From Cheilinus undulatus (lineage: Eukaryota; Chordata; Actinopteri; Labriformes; Labridae), in the NCBI RefSeq assembly GCF_018320785.1, contig NC_054866.1, forward strand, positions 37,115,000 to 37,178,999: a stretch of 64,000 nt of DNA, read 5' to 3'. Below are positions 1-13,458 of the stretch, piece after piece (positions within the stretch are counted from its first letter, which is position 1; every line of letters starts with the position of its first letter). Under the pieces are notes generated by a model. The model saw only the letters and a list, made by a program, of their open reading frames with translations. It did not search any database and was not told the origin of the DNA. Made by a program: the position numbers and the translations under genes.

Positions 1-639
1 CATTAAAATGGAAAAAAATGAATTTGGAAAAAATAAAACAGATTTCATAGGGCCCTATGTAATGTTAGCATAGGGTTGGTATAATATAGTGTTTTAGTTT
101 TCAAAATAGTCGTAAGTCACCATAAAACCTGATAACTATAATACTGAACATTCTTTTACAGCATCAGAAGACATGTCATAAGAACATAATACTGTCTGCA
201 TCACCTTTGTAAATACATTAAAATCCTTATGAAAATGAGAGTTACAATTTAAAAGTGTCCCAGCTAATTTGAAGAATTTAAGGGTTAAAGTCTGCACTGG
301 GCTTCACATATTGCAGACACACGCATACACACGTCTATCCAAGCAGTTAGGTCAACATACAACATTCAGTACAGTGCAGAGAGCTTCTCACACATTCAGA
401 CTAGAAGCCATAGAGTGTGAAACTCTGAAGTACAAGTCAGATGTCATGCCTGCTGTTGAACTGAGCAACAGAAGGTCAAGATTTTATCTCAGCAGACTTC
501 CAGCAGGGTGAGCATGTGAGCGTGACGTAACCTCTGCCTCCCGCAACTTAAAATTAAAAACCCACACTTTTTGACATCCTAAACCATCTTAAGTGGCCAG
601 AAATACTTGATCATATTGATACTTGATTTATTGAAAATA
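1..639. other. No gene seen
   Basis: AT-rich sequence in what should be stx1a intron 2. The reading frame at 269-511 has no family signature. Confidence 0.5.
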
Positions 640-3440
640 TGTAAGAATGAACTCAAGAACGCCAAGGTTTCCACCAAAGAACTCTTTTGCTGCCTTGGAA
701 TCAAGGCTGGACAAGATACAGTCAAAATTTACAGACTACGCTCAATGAATTGTCTCACTGGAAGCAAGCTTAGAGCTGAATGACACCGGTTTCAAAGAAC
801 GGGAGGTGAAATGTACTGCTTTAGCTAATAGCAACACCAAGTTGTTAGTGAGGGCGGCGGACCTTGAGAGCCGGAGTTGCCTGAATAACCTAAGGGTTAT
901 TGGCCTTCCAGAATCCACTGAGGCTCGACTTAACATATCCAAGTCTCCTGATGATAAAACTCAACCCAGTGCCTTCTTTGAGAAACTTGATGTGCCTGAG
1001 GTGTTACCGTGTATAGTCAGTCATTGGATGCCCCTTTAGCGCTCACGGAAATCAAGGAGGTGATAAACTCTGTGAATTGTGGCAAGTCACCAGGCCCGGA
1101 TGGGTATCAGGTGGAATTTTTTAAACGCTTCTCAAACCAGTTAGCACCGCTACTTCTGGATACGTTTAATCATTCTTACCATAGCGGCTCTCTATCAACC
1201 AACCTTACGCAGGCCTCTATTTCTCTCATCCATTAAAAAGACAAGGATCCTCTAAACTGTGCATCTTACCGTCCGATCTCATTCCTCCCTGTGGATGTTA
1301 AAATACTCGCAAAACTCTTACCGCATTGTTTGGAGCCTGTCATGCCCTCAATCATTTCAGAGGATCAGACAGGATTCATGGGATGGAGGCATTCTCTTTT
1401 TTAAATGTCAGGAGACTTCTCGACGTCATCCACACTCCCACACTCCCGCATCCCCTACCGATCCGAAGGTCGTAATATCACTTGACGCCGAGATGGCTTT
1501 GACAGGGTGGAGTGGGGCTACCTTTTCTCCTCCTTGCGACAGTTTGGGTTTAGTGATCATTTCACTTCCTAAGTTAGATCATTATATTTCTCCCCCCATG
1601 CATCAGTATGCACAAATACACAGCACTCCAAGCCCTTTCCTCGTCATCGTGGTACTCTCCAGGGGTGTCCGCTCTCCCCCCTTTTGTTTGCGCTTGCTAT
1701 TGAGCTGCTTTCAATTGCACTTAAGTCAGAGTGTGGATTCAGAGGTATTAAAAGATGGGGAGTCGAACACCGTGTTTCGTTATATGCTGATGACCTTCTC
1801 CTTCATGTGAGTGACCCTCTGGCAAGTATTCCACCTATCCTTTCATTGTTGGATGCCTTTGGCTCCGTCTCCGGATATAAACTAAACATCTACTGTCTCC
1901 CTATTAATCAGCTGGCTACAGAACTCTCACCTTCCTCCATTCCTTTCAAGACTGCTAAAGTAGGAATTAAATACCTCGGCATAATTATCACATGCTCTCT
2001 CCGTTCTTTACAAGAAGAAAATTTTTCGCTTAACAACAGCAGCCAAATTAGACTTTCAGAAGTGGAACTGTCTACCGCTATCCCTAGCAGCCAGAGTACA
2101 AACCGTAAAAATGAATATACTCCCTAGGTATCTGTACCTTTTCCAGTACCTTCTGATTTTTCTTCTGAAATCATTTTTTAAATCCTTGAACGCCATGATT
2201 TCCACTTTCACCTGGGCTGGAAAGCATGTGAGAGCAAATAAAACTCTCCTTCAGATGAATAGATCAGTAGGTGGACTAGGGTTACCTAACCTCTTGGGCT
2301 ACTACTGGGCGGCAAATGTACAAAAAATTGTACTTTGGTTTATTTCTCAACAAGAAAGTTGGTGCCCGACTGAAGCAAGCTCTTGCTCTTCTTCACTTCA
2401 AGCTTTGGTATAGTACTTTACCTCTCTCTATTTTGACTTTTACAGTTAGTTCTATCGTTAAAAATACACTAAAGATTTGGACGCAAATTAGATGCCACTT
2501 TGGATGGCTGACTCTCCCACAAGTAACCCCCTTATGTAATAATCATCTATTTGTTCCAGCCAAGATTGACCATGCTTTTCCACCTCAGCAAACAGAGGTC
2601 TTAAATCTTTGGGAGACCTATACGTAGATGGCCTGTTTGCTAGCTTCGATCAGTTATGCTCTGCTTTTGGTTTACAAGGCTCAGATTTCTTTCAGTATTT
2701 TCACATTCGTGACTTTGCTAAGACCCACTCTCTTTTATTCCCTCAAGCCCACCCAACCAAGATCTAGCATTAAAGACCAAGAACTTACCCAAAGGCCATA
2801 TAACCTACCTATACAACCTTCTTTCCCCATCGAGTGATTCTGTGGTTGAGAAAGTTAAAAATGCCTGGGAAACTGAATTACAGATCAACCTTTCCGATGC
2901 TTTCTGGTAGGAAGCACTGTGTACTATCAACTCTTCATCTAGCTGTGCTAGACTCTCTCTTACTCAATTTAAAGTACTCTTTAGGCTCCTTTACAGTAAA
3001 GACAAACTTTTTAAACTTTACCCTGATACAGCTGTGGAGGCATGTGATAGATGTTCTCAAGTCCCATGTCATCTGATGCACATGTTTTAGTCATGCTATT
3101 GTCAAACTTTCTTCAAATCAATCTCAGACATATTAGGGTTAAACGTCATTCCATCCCCTCATATTGCTGTTTTTGGTGTGTCTCCTGAATAACCTGAATT
3201 GTTACCATGGCCACCCAAGATAATGTTATTGCTTTTGCATCCTTAATTGCTTGGAAAAGGATTTTACTCTTGTGGAAATCTCAGCCACCTTCTTTCAAAG
3301 TGTGGCTGCATGGCATTCTATTCCTACTAAATCCTGAGAAAATTAAGTTCAGTCTCAGAGGTTGCACAAAGAAATTTCACTCTCACTGGAAGCCACTGCT
3401 CAATTACTTCGATCGATTACCTCCCAGTGACGTATCCTCT
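640..3440 (+). mobile_element. L1-like LINE, internally deleted and frameshifted
   Basis: Broken pieces of a non-LTR retrotransposon lie in order on the plus strand. At about 640-1000 is an ORF1 remnant with the L1 ORF1-like block NNLRVIGLPES. It runs directly into the reverse transcriptase: KSPGPDGYQVEFFKRF (about 1080-1130), then SYRPISFLPVDVKILAK in another frame, then the catalytic YADDLLLH (about 1780-1805) and SGYKLN. The region after RT follows (GGLGLPNL near 2270, later WKSQPPSFKVW near 3270). The endonuclease domain that should separate ORF1 from RT is missing. Stops and frameshifts occur throughout, so it is inactive. The motifs place it in the L1/Tx1 group of fish LINEs. Confidence 0.85.
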
Positions 3441-3650
3441 TAGTTACGGGTGCTCAGATCATCACCAAAATCTAATTGATTGTTCCCTGTCACTATCCCA
3501 ATATTCCCTGAAAGTTTGGTGAAGATCCGACTTTCTGTTGTCGAGTTATCTTGTACAAATTCAAACAAACAAAGAAACGAACAAAGATACAGAACCATTT
3601 ACATAACCCCCTGCCGATTTCATTGGCATGGGTAAAAAAAAAAAAAAGAT
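3440..3650 (+). repeat. LINE/SINE-like 3' tail with A14 tract
   Basis: Contains GTTTGGTGAAGATCCGAC, an AAC/AAA-rich stretch, and ends in a run of 14 A at 3634-3647. It resembles the 3' tail of a retroposed repeat. It may be the end of the preceding LINE or a separate insertion. Confidence 0.4.
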
Positions 3651-4019
3651 GTTATCTCAGCATCTTTTATCTGCTGTGATCGCACAGCTGTCCGACCTCA
3701 CCAACAGACACATTTTTGTTTTCTATAACAGTTTTGGATTAACGTCTTCACTGCTGGTTGTGAAGTAAATGTTGCGTTCCTGTTGACCTGACATTAGAGT
3801 CAGCACAATAACAGTTTTGGATGTCAAACTGGTTTAGTGTTCAACCTGATAATCACTCAGTTATATCCAGAGCTGTTCACAGAATTGGCTGCCCCCCGAG
3901 AAACCTGAAGAATAGGCTGTTTCCAGTAGTGATGTATTGATGATATCAATGCATGTGTGTAGGATGTATAGAATTGGTGCTGGATTCTGATGTTGGAATT
4001 ATCAATCACTGTTGACATT

Positions 4020-4580
4020 TTTAAGCCATTTTGGCTGGGTTTTTTTTGCCTTTTTTCCTCCTTTTAAGCCATTTACAACATTTTTTGCCACTGTTTTGCC
4101 ACTTTTATGATATGTTTATTTATTTGTTATTTTTGATCTTTTTTAAACAATTGTATTTAAGTACATACAAACAAACTTGTGCAGGCAAACAAACAGATTG
4201 GTAACTATGGTAGCTATGACGTTGATTTAAAAAAATATTTTTTGCCCCTTTTAACCCATTTTAAGTACAGTATTTTGGCCCATTTTGCAGGTTTTAACCC
4301 TTTTTTGGTACTTAAAACCCTTTATTGCACTACTTTGTGACTTTTTTGCCCATTTCAGTTGCTTTTTACTTATTTTTGCCACTTTTAACCCATTTTTACT
4401 ACTTTAAACAAACTGTTGCCACTTTTTTTTTTAGCACAGTTAACATATATTTTTGCTATTTTTCACCCTTTATTGCATTATGTTGCCACCTTTTGCCCAT
4501 GTAAGACACTTATTATTGCCAATTTTCCCATTTTTCCATTCTTTTTCTGTTTTATTTTCTGGCATCCTAACATTTGTGCA
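4020..4580. repeat. T-rich degenerate repeat (TTTTGCCACTTTTAACCCAT-like units)
   Basis: Variants of TTTTGCCAC, TTTTAACCCATTTT and TTTTGCCCATTT recur many times without a strict period. This looks like an old, decayed minisatellite. It contains no credible coding. Confidence 0.55.
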
Positions 4581-6490
4581 AATCATGGCGTAGCTTTTAA
4601 GTCTAACATTACTTTCCAAATGGATCATTTTAGCGTCAAAGCAAACTTGTGATTAACATTCAGCATTCAGAGAGATAGAGCCTTATGCCTGCTTACCCAA
4701 ACAGATGCCACAAACACATAATGAAATCAATAACCACACTCTCAGGGTCATGTCTTTGGTTTGATGGAGGCACAGAGGACTACGGTGGTTGCCCCATCGG
4801 CTGTTCTCCCTCCAGATCATCGCTGAAAGATTAATTAACACACCCAGTCAGAGTGTGAGCATGATTACTCTGGCCCCTCTGCACCCTCGATCAACTGTAA
4901 CCTGTCACCTCTATCTGCTCTGCCTGTCTGACGTTTTCACATATTCAGAAGATCTCCTCCTCAGCATCCCACTGGCTTCAAATTCAGCTCAAACTGTTCT
5001 ACTATGATCCTCTGTCTCAATATTTCACTCTGCCCGGCTCCCTCTCCAATTTGAGACACATGTAATAGACTGAAATTCTAGACAGATTAAGAGACGTACG
5101 CTTCAGTAACGCAGGACGGATAACAACCGTCTGTCAGAAGACTGAAGCGATCACAGAAATGAGAGGAGACAAATGTGGGGGGGGGGGAATGTTCTGCAGA
5201 CAGCAGTGTTCCTGCAGAGCTATAACACTGCCTAATCACAGGTTTTACTTGTACTTTTAAAGTTATTGCATGCATTAGCAGAAATGGCTGTCAAACTTTA
5301 CACTCAGTAGAATAATTCCTGGGTGAAGTCATGAAAAATCAGCGCTCTTCTCTCACAGTGGAGTCAGGGAGGTTGAGATAAAAATACACTCTCACAAACA
5401 CAGGCAGTTTTAGTGATCTGGGCCAATGAGGCCCTTCCACATCTCCCAACAGCATTGATCATTATCTCTTAAAAGAATTCTCAAACTTACTACATCTAAA
5501 TAATTCAGTGTGGCTCTCGGTCTGGTTTAACTTATTTTATTTATTCTATACCATTTTACCCCACAGTATCCACCAACTCATTGTTTCAATATGTCTGTAA
5601 GAATTGGATTGATATAAAGAGATTCTGGGGCTTTTGGGGAGGTTTGAACCCTCTCATTAGGGCCAGGGGTCCTCCACAGGGACCTTTTAGGATATTGAAA
5701 ACTATTCTTATACCATTTTACCTCCCAGTGGATGCCTTTTGAAATGATGCAAATGAGTGCATCAGTTGGAAACAACACTGAAGTGTTTAAAAACAAGTCA
5801 AGATACAAAAAGAGCTATAACATATGAATCCAATAATACAACAAAACACAGAAAATCAGAGTAGAAAGTATTAATACTGATTGACTTAATAAACCCCTTC
5901 TATTATTTTATTTAAAAGTGTATTTTTTAACATTAAACTAGGCCCCTGCACATGGTGTATACATTTCTAACACACATTTTATTAGCAGTTTTATTTCCCG
6001 TCATCCTAATATTTCCTTGCTAATGCACTGCTGCATTATTTGACTCATTGTGCAAATTCCTTTCAATGCACACAAACCTGGTTAAGAAAGCTGATTCTGA
6101 TACTAAGATTAACACATAAAAATAACACAATGTACAAATGCAACAAAGTATACTCCCACTGAGTAAATCTACTGAAGCAAAATAAAAGATACAATGAATA
6201 CAGTCCCATAGGGAAAAATCTCTGCGCTCTTTATGACATATGACTTTTAAGTTATTATCTGGCAGCTTAATGTGTGCAGACAAATTTCTTTAAAGGGATC
6301 ATGTATCATGTCATATCATATACTGCATCGCATCCAAATGTGTTGGTCGTCTCATGTCCTTTGGTATTGTGTCGTATTGTATTGTAGTGAGTCAGCTCGC
6401 TAAAAATTTTTGTGGTGTCCATTGCAAAGGTCAATATTTCTCACATATAGAAGGTTCTTGGGCAGGCCACCCAGGTGTAGTGATGTGGTA
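4581..6490. other. No gene seen (stx1a intron 2)
   Basis: Mixed AT-rich sequence with a G9 run near 5178. No stx1a exon, RNA gene or clear repeat was recognised. Confidence 0.5.
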
Positions 6491-7160
6491 AAGTATTTGC
6501 CCCCTTCTTGTTTCTTTTTTTTTTTTTTGCATTTTTATCACACTTAAATGCTTCAGAATATCAGACCAATTTAATATCTCACAAAGACAACTCAAGTAAA
6601 TTCAAAATACAGTTTCTAAATGATTATTTCATTTATGAAGGGAAAAAAAAATCCAAACCTTTCTGGGCCTGTGAAAAAGTAATTGCTCCCCACTGTTGAA
6701 TCATGAGTTAACTGTGTTGAACCGTCCCAGGAGTGGTCGGCCAACCAAAAAGACTCCAAGAGTGCAACTACGACTCATACAGGAGGTCACAAAAGAATCT
6801 AGAACGACATCTAAAGACCTGTAGGCCTCACTGGCCTCAGTTAAGGTCAGAGTTCATAACTCAACAATAAGAAAGAGACTGGGCAAAAATTGCATCGTGG
6901 TTCCAAGGCCAAAACCACTGCTGATAAAAAAGAACACAACGGCTCGTCTCTCATTTGCCAGGAAACATCCCTATGATCCCCAAGACTTTTGGAGAAATAT
7001 TTTGTGGACTGAGGAGACAAAAGTTGAACTTTTTTGGAAGGTGTATGGCCCGTTACATCTGGCGTAAAAATAACACCGCATTTGATTTGATAAGTGTGAT
7101 AAATATGCAAAAAAATCATGAACCAGAAAAAGGACGAATACGTTTTCACAGCAATGTCTA
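6491..7160 (+). mobile_element. Tc1-like transposon relic, internally deleted
   Basis: The left end AAGTATTTGCCCCCTTCTTG follows a TA dinucleotide at 6489-6490; the right end is the decayed counterpart near 7130-7160 (GTTTTCACAGC). The interior (about 6850-7060) reads, with frameshifts, as part of a Tc1 transposase: TIRKRLGKN, ARLSFARKHP, and WTEETKVELFW, which lies where the DDE motif sits. At about 670 bp it is less than half of a full element. Confidence 0.75.
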
Positions 7161-9205
7161 TCTAAAGCCGCCATAGTATATTTGTTGACCTTTCTTTCTT
7201 TCTTTCTTTTTCAAACCCAATCTTTAACCACAATCCATGCATTCATTGTTTTATTGCCTCCTTTCCTTTTCTTATTATTTGCTCTCCGTCTCTTTTTTGT
7301 GTAGCTGTTTGGGCTGCATGTTAAAGGTGCTATGCTGAACAAATAAAGTTCAGATGAGTTCAGTTGAAGCGAGAGAGACATCCACCAGTGCCCTCCTTCG
7401 GTCTTGTGTTAAAAATTAAGCTTCTAAGGCCTTAATTTAAACATTTTTCTGCAGCTGCTTGCTACCATACTATCCTGTACTCCTCTGCTCTAGGATGATA
7501 GTTGCAATTCATTACCTGATTAACAAGAAGCATTCACACATGCAGCTCACCTGAAAATGATTTTGTCTTATTGTCTTCATGGAAAATACTGCTGATGAAT
7601 ACTGTCAAAAGAGCCAAACAGGACATACAAAAAATAAATCTGCAAAATGAAAAATGAAAAATGAAAAACTGCCATGCATACCACCTAACCAAAGCATCAG
7701 ACTTTGGGAAACACTGCAAAGGCTCATATTAAAATCACACTGAAATTGCAATAAATAACAGAGCTATAACAAAAAAGCTCTTAAAAGTGCACTGTGTGCA
7801 GCAGTGAGGGTCAAGCAGCTGCCCCTGCTGAAGTTCAGCTTTCTTCGTGTCTCCAAGCTAAAAAACAACTACAAGAATTTGCTGAAACACAATACCTTAA
7901 ATATACATGTACTCCGTCTGAAAGGAGAAATCTAAATGCTAATGCAGGAGGCAGCAGTAGGAGGGGAGATGGAGGGAGTTAAGAAGCTGGGAAGCAGGCA
8001 GTGGTTAAAGCTGCATGGAGGCAGCTATATACAGCTGAGTAGAATGAATAAGAGCTGAATCTATTCATGTGCTGCACAGCTGATGAAGTAATGCACATGG
8101 TCATGCATGATTATAGTTGTAGAGAAAGTGTACATGGGAGTACTTTAACACATGCCTGAAGTTGCTGGGAGCTACATTTAGCAGCACTAAGAGCCATGAT
8201 GCAGGGTTGCTGACCGGATGTCCATTACATTCGTGCTGTGTAGTTATCATATGCAACATCTTCTTCTGGATGAATTCAAGTCTGAATTTTCAGATGCTGT
8301 CATGTCTTTTAAAACCCTGATGAATAAAATATCAGTACAGGGGTTCTGATTGGTACACCTGCAGCGCTGTCACAGACAATTTCGTCTCTTTTCTGATGTG
8401 TTTGTTCTGTCTCATATTGCTTTGAAAACTCCTGTGAAAGTGCTTCATTTTATCTCACAAAGGCTGGTAAAAATGCCATTCAACCTTGCACAACCTGCCT
8501 TTGTAGTAGCATTTGTAATGGTGATTGAAACACTTCAAAGTTAAAGCCATCATGTACATGTCCGAGCACTTTAAATCTAGAAGAACTGCCTCATAAAATA
8601 CGGCATCTTGGTATCTGATTTGAATTACCGTTCTTTTAATGGCCAAAGCATTCACTCTAGGAGCTTTATGTAGGATGCCATTAAAGATGTTCCCCCTCAC
8701 CCTGTCTGTGAGTCATTACGATGTAAAATTTGTGTTCCCAGCACACAGGCACAGCATGGACAGCGAAATACACTCACAGATGCATGCATATATGTACAGC
8801 TTTTGTGCATAGAGAGGCTGCTGAGCACAAAAGGATGTTAAAAATTGATCAAAATTACCAATGTTGTCATCCAGAGCTGGACAAGAGGAGCATTGTTGTG
8901 TTGTTGAATCGATAAAAGCCATAAAAAATGAAATAAAATAAAATACACAACCGTCCATGCCACCCCAGCAACAACATCAATAGCTATAAATCACATCGGT
9001 GCTCCACAGAGAAGAGAAATGGCACGAGATTGATTGGAGCGCTCTGAAAAACCAACACTATCGGAGTCCACAACAGGAGACGAATGATACCAAAGCAAAG
9101 TAGAGAAGCAACTTACCAGGACTTTAATTGAAGGTGGCAAGTTATTATCCCAAAATGATTGCATTTGTGAGAAGCTTTGATAGGGACTGACAGAAAGAGA
9201 CAAAC
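7161..9205. other. No gene seen (stx1a intron 2, next to exon 2)
   Basis: Contains (TTTC)n at 7189-7208 and GAAAAAT repeats at 7646-7666. I looked on the minus strand for the next syntaxin exon (EEIRGFIDKI-type residues) and did not find it. Confidence 0.5.
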
Positions 9206-9283
9206 CTGCTCAAAGAATTCATCCATGAAGCCTTTGTCCATCCCTACAGCGACTTCATCCTCCTCCTCTGTCGTCTCCTTCCC
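9206..9283 (-). CDS. stx1a: syntaxin-1A coding exon 2 (start of Habc domain)
   Basis: Between acceptor TTTGTGCAG and donor GTTTGT lie 26 codons: an acidic run (ETTEEEDE) and then FMDEFFEQ, the signature at the start of the syntaxin-1 Ha helix. Length (78 nt) and phase 0 at both ends match mammalian STX1A exon 2, and it joins in frame to exon 1 at 47109. The remaining exons (rest of Habc, SNARE motif, membrane anchor) were not found at positions 1-9205, so they must lie to the left of the window. Intron 1 is therefore 37,825 bp. Confidence 0.9.
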
Positions 9284-10015
9284 CTGCACAAACACAGAAG
9301 ATTCAGAGTTATCAGAAACACCTAAAAGATGACGAATTAACATGTTCACGGAATCATCAAAAAGAAAAATATGAATGAAATGCTTGGTGATAAAATGACT
9401 GCACGATTGGGAGGCCCTGTGATGCATAATTCAAGGTTAAACAGAAGAATATTAGCACGATCCCCACCTCTCCCATCGACTGATTAGAAACAAGGAGCAC
9501 TTAACTACTCTTATAATTAGAACCACAGGTTGAGTGATTAGCAGCCATTACTGAACGAGGACCTGAGGGCACAAGAAAACTGGGCTTTTACACACATTTT
9601 ACATCCTGAAAATGCACACACCAACAGCTATGCATTCATTTTACTCACACTTACGAACAAAATGAGAATTGAGAAAGCTTTTAAACTTGTAAAACGCCCA
9701 CAGAAGGCCATTGGTTTATCATAAAGTATCCATGGGTCAGGCTGAATCAGCATGCCCCAGAACTGATATTAAAAAAATTGAAACTTTTAAAAAACAGCTC
9801 CTCCAAACACTACGCTTTACACTGCTGCAGGTATCATAGGGGCAGATTAGCACAGTATGAAATATTTTCTACTTGTTTGACATACAAGTTTTTAGTTGTC
9901 TCATAACATGGACGTGTGTGCAGTTTATACCTCAGTCAGTACAATTACAAGCAGTTAGAAAGAGTCATTTTATTGTGCAAATTTAAAAAAGAAAACAGTC
10001 ATGTTGTGTTAAATA

Positions 10016-11165
10016 CAGGTGCACCTGAAAAAATAAGAATATCAAGAAAAAGTTCATTTTCCCCCTGCATGATTTACCTCAGAAAGTCAAATTTCAATCA
10101 GAAATCTAAAATCATCTGTCTCAAAATATTAGAATATTGTGGAGATGTTCAATTTGCAAAGGTTTCCTGAGCTTTTATTCGCCCATTCTGGTTCAGTACA
10201 CACGACTGCAATCATGGGGAAACATGACAAATGTCCAGAGGACAATCACTGACACCCTCCACGAGGAGGGTAAGCCACAGAAGATCACTGCTGAAAGCAC
10301 AGGCTGTTCTCAGAAGCTGTACCAAAATACATTCAAGGAAAGTTGACTTAAGTGAAAAGTGTGATAAAAAAAAGGTGCACAAGCAACAGGGATGAGCTCA
10401 GCCATTGGATGATTGTCAAACAAAGCAGATTCAAGTGGACTAAAGGCATTGTGTTCTTAATGTCAAGCCAGTCCTACACCACAGACAACATCATAAATGT
10501 CTCTCCTAAGGAGAAAAAGATCTGTCCCATTGCTCAGTGATTTAGAGTATTGTTTTTAGATTAAATTAAATCTGAACTTAATTTGTAAATCAAGGTCCAA
10601 GAGTCTGGAGGAAGATCAGAAAGACACAGAATCCAAGGTGCTTGAAGTCCAGTGTTTTTAGTTTCCACAGTCAGTGATGGTTTAAGGTGCCATGTCATCC
10701 ACTGTGCTTTATCAAGTCCAGAGTCAACACTGTCAGCCGTCTACCAGGAGATTTAGGAGTACGTTATGTTTCCATCTGCTGAGAAGCATTATGGAGACAC
10801 TGATTTCTTTTCCATCAGGACTTTGCAAATGCCCACAGTAAAGTCAAACCTACCAGGAAATGGTTTGTTGACCATGGCGTTACTGGCTTTGATTGGCCAG
10901 CCAAATGACCTGACCTGAACCCTGTAGAGAATCTCTGGGGAGAAGTCAAGAGGAAGATGACAGAAATCAGACTCAACAATACAGACGAGCTGAAGGCTGA
11001 TATCAGAACAACCTGGGCTTCATAATACAGATATAACAGACTGATGGAGCTCTGACCAGTTACTGAGTGCATAAATGAGCGTAATTTTCCTGAAAGTTAG
11101 CATTTCTGTATTATAAATCCTTTTTTATCAATGTTTAGTGATACTCTAATAATATGATATAGTGG
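10016..11165 (+). mobile_element. Tc1-like transposon relic, 1.15 kb
   Basis: Begins after TA with CAGGTGCACCTGAAAAAATA, a common Tc1-family terminus in fish. Near 10920 the plus strand still shows the terminal catalytic region: DWPAK, stop, PDLNPVENLW, then GEVKRKM. The N-terminal region is visible at 10210-10330 (DKIITDTLH-like helix-turn-helix area). Several stops and deletions make it non-functional. The right terminus near 11165 is decayed. Confidence 0.75.
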
Positions 11166-11169
11166 ATTT

Positions 11170-12659
11170 TTTTTGTCATGGTACAATGATTATTTTCATG
11201 ATATTCAAATTTCTTCAGAAACATGTTTTTCCTGACAAAAAAGCACAGCATGGTTTTAGGAGAAATACTTTGCCAGGCGACAATGATATGAGTCATCTCT
11301 GTGCAGAAATGTTAGGAGACATGTTCGAATGTCTAAATTACTCACAAAACAGTCGAAAATGTTTTTGGAGTGAGGACAGAAAAAAAAAAAACCAAGTGGA
11401 ACCTGCTTTCACAATAAAAATGGCTTCAGGTCTTAAAAAGTAATTCTGGACCAAAAGAACAAATAAAAGCTTGAAGTGTTTTCTGCTGCAGCAAACTTAC
11501 AAAGCCAGGTTTGTTCAGCTATTTAGCCATTTATTCATATTCTCACTAGGTTGGAAACAAAAACTTTCAATTTTGTCTCAATTTGTAACAAAACAGATGG
11601 CAGCCTGGTAGCAACAATGACTAATTACGCCTTAAAAGACTGTCTGTATTCTAAAAAAGGCTGTCAACATCAAACTTAAGCAAACATTTGTCTTCTGAAA
11701 CTTCAACTTCTCAATCTTCTATCATTTAGACAAGGATTTATTCAGAAATCACTCTTTCTAATCACATTTATCAGCCATTAGACTACATTAGCAGCAACCT
11801 CATGTGACTCCATCTCATTCATCTTGAATCTGTCAGACTAATTTGATTCCCCATTAGCGGGTTTCATTTGCTAACCAACAATGAGGGGAGAGAGAGAGAG
11901 AGAGAGAACCGTTCTCATCCTTCTTATTTTCACCACAAAACCTACCAACAAAACTTACACATATTTATAAAACCCACACAAACAAGTGTGAATAATCCAA
12001 CCGACAAGTGAGGAAGAATTTGTGTTTTTAGGGCTAAAAATCAAGCAAGTAAATGTGAAAATTGGTTGACTAGTAGAGAAATTTATTCAAATGCATCAAT
12101 TTTCAACTTGTCACTAGCTGCATGTTAAACACCATCTTAAGCCATTTTAATTTAAGCTTATTTGTTAGACATTTTACATCAAGTAATCCAGATTCATTAA
12201 CATAAAAGTTATTTTATTTGCATCTATCACACATTTATTTCAATCTGACAGCTAGTAAATTAAATTTACAGCTTCAAACAGTAATGAGGAACTCAGAGCA
12301 GCTGACACATGGACCTTTGAAACAACTTTATGCAACCAAAACCCAGTTAATTATTCAGCTTATGCATAAATCAATAAAGTGAATCAATCAACAAACCTTT
12401 AATAAGATGTCTTAAGTATACAGTACATTTTGCATGGATGCATTCAGTCATGGTTGGGCTTGCTTTCGTTAATCAGGAATAGGGATTGGGACAAAACATC
12501 ATTAGGGCAATATGTCAGCTATTTTCCTCATGAAAGAGTTCTCAAATAACTAATAATAATAATTTAAAATGAAGAATGATAATCACATGTCTTGATGTAT
12601 CATTGTATGAATGTCTAATCAATAATCACAGAATTTCTGTATCTTTTTGATGTTATCAA
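11170..12659. other. No gene seen (stx1a intron 1)
   Basis: Unremarkable AT-rich intron apart from the GA microsatellite. Confidence 0.5.
11887..11908. repeat. (GA)n microsatellite
   Basis: About 11 uninterrupted GA units. Confidence 0.85.
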
Positions 12660-13262
12660 GGGCCATGTATGTTATCTTATGGTATAATGTAGTTCTGTAC
12701 CATATCATATCATACTGTATCGTAAGGTACTGTATCTTATCAGACTATACCATACTGTGTAATAACATACCGTAGTGTACTGTAACATAATGTAGCATAA
12801 GGTAAGGTAACATAACAAGAGGAAACATAACGAGAAGTAGTGTAATGTAAGGTAACACAACATAAGGTAATATAAAGTAAGGTAAGGTAATGTAACACAA
12901 TGTAATACAAGGTAAGGTAACGTAGCATGAGGCAATGTAACGTATCGTAACGTAAAAAAGTAACCTAAGGTAAGGTAATGTTAGGTAACATAACATATTG
13001 TAAGGTAAGGTAACATAATGTAAGGTAAGGTAAGGTAAGGTAAGGTAACGTAGCATTAGGCAATGTAATGTATGGCAACGTAAAAAGGTAGCATAAGGTA
13101 AAGTAATGTAAGTTCACATAACTTGTGGTAACTTAACATTAAGTAATGTAAGGTAATGCAATGTAATATATGTTAACGTAAAAAGGTAACATAAGGTAAT
13201 GTGATGTTAGGAAACATAATGTAATAAAATGTGATGAAAGGTAACGTAGTGTAATGTAAGAA
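12660..13262. repeat. Degenerate pentanucleotide array (TAAGG / TAACA / TAATG)
   Basis: About 600 bp made almost wholly of 5-base steps such as AAGGT, AACAT and AATGT, with a run of exact GGTAA units near 13018-13045. The Tyr/Leu-rich minus-strand reading frames across it are artefacts of the repeat and are not genes. Confidence 0.85.
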
Positions 13263-13306
13263 GTACAACGAGTCTGAAGTACCAACTCCGGACAAAATGC
13301 ATCTTT

Positions 13307-13458
13307 GCTAATGTTAGCAAAGATGCTAACAACAACACGGGATCAAGCCATGATAGCTAATGTTGCTAATGTTAGCAAAGACGCTAACAACAACATTGGA
13401 TCAAGCCATGATAGGTAATGTTGCTAATGTTAGCAAAGCCACTAACAACAACACAGGA
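13307..13458. repeat. 58-bp minisatellite, about 2.6 copies
   Basis: Units start at 13307, 13365 and 13423, each opening GCTAATGTTAGCAAAG and continuing GCTAACAACAACA. Copies differ at a few bases. Each opening contains an imperfect palindrome (GCTAA...TTAGC). The array abuts a Tc1 fragment on its right. Confidence 0.85.

Noticed and set aside
1259-1810. 183-codon plus-strand frame as a possible host gene
   Set aside because: It covers out-of-frame parts of the LINE reverse transcriptase; the real motifs lie in other frames around it.
12705-13056. Tyr/Leu-rich minus-strand open frames
   Set aside because: They are translations of the pentanucleotide array, overlap in several frames and have no family signature.
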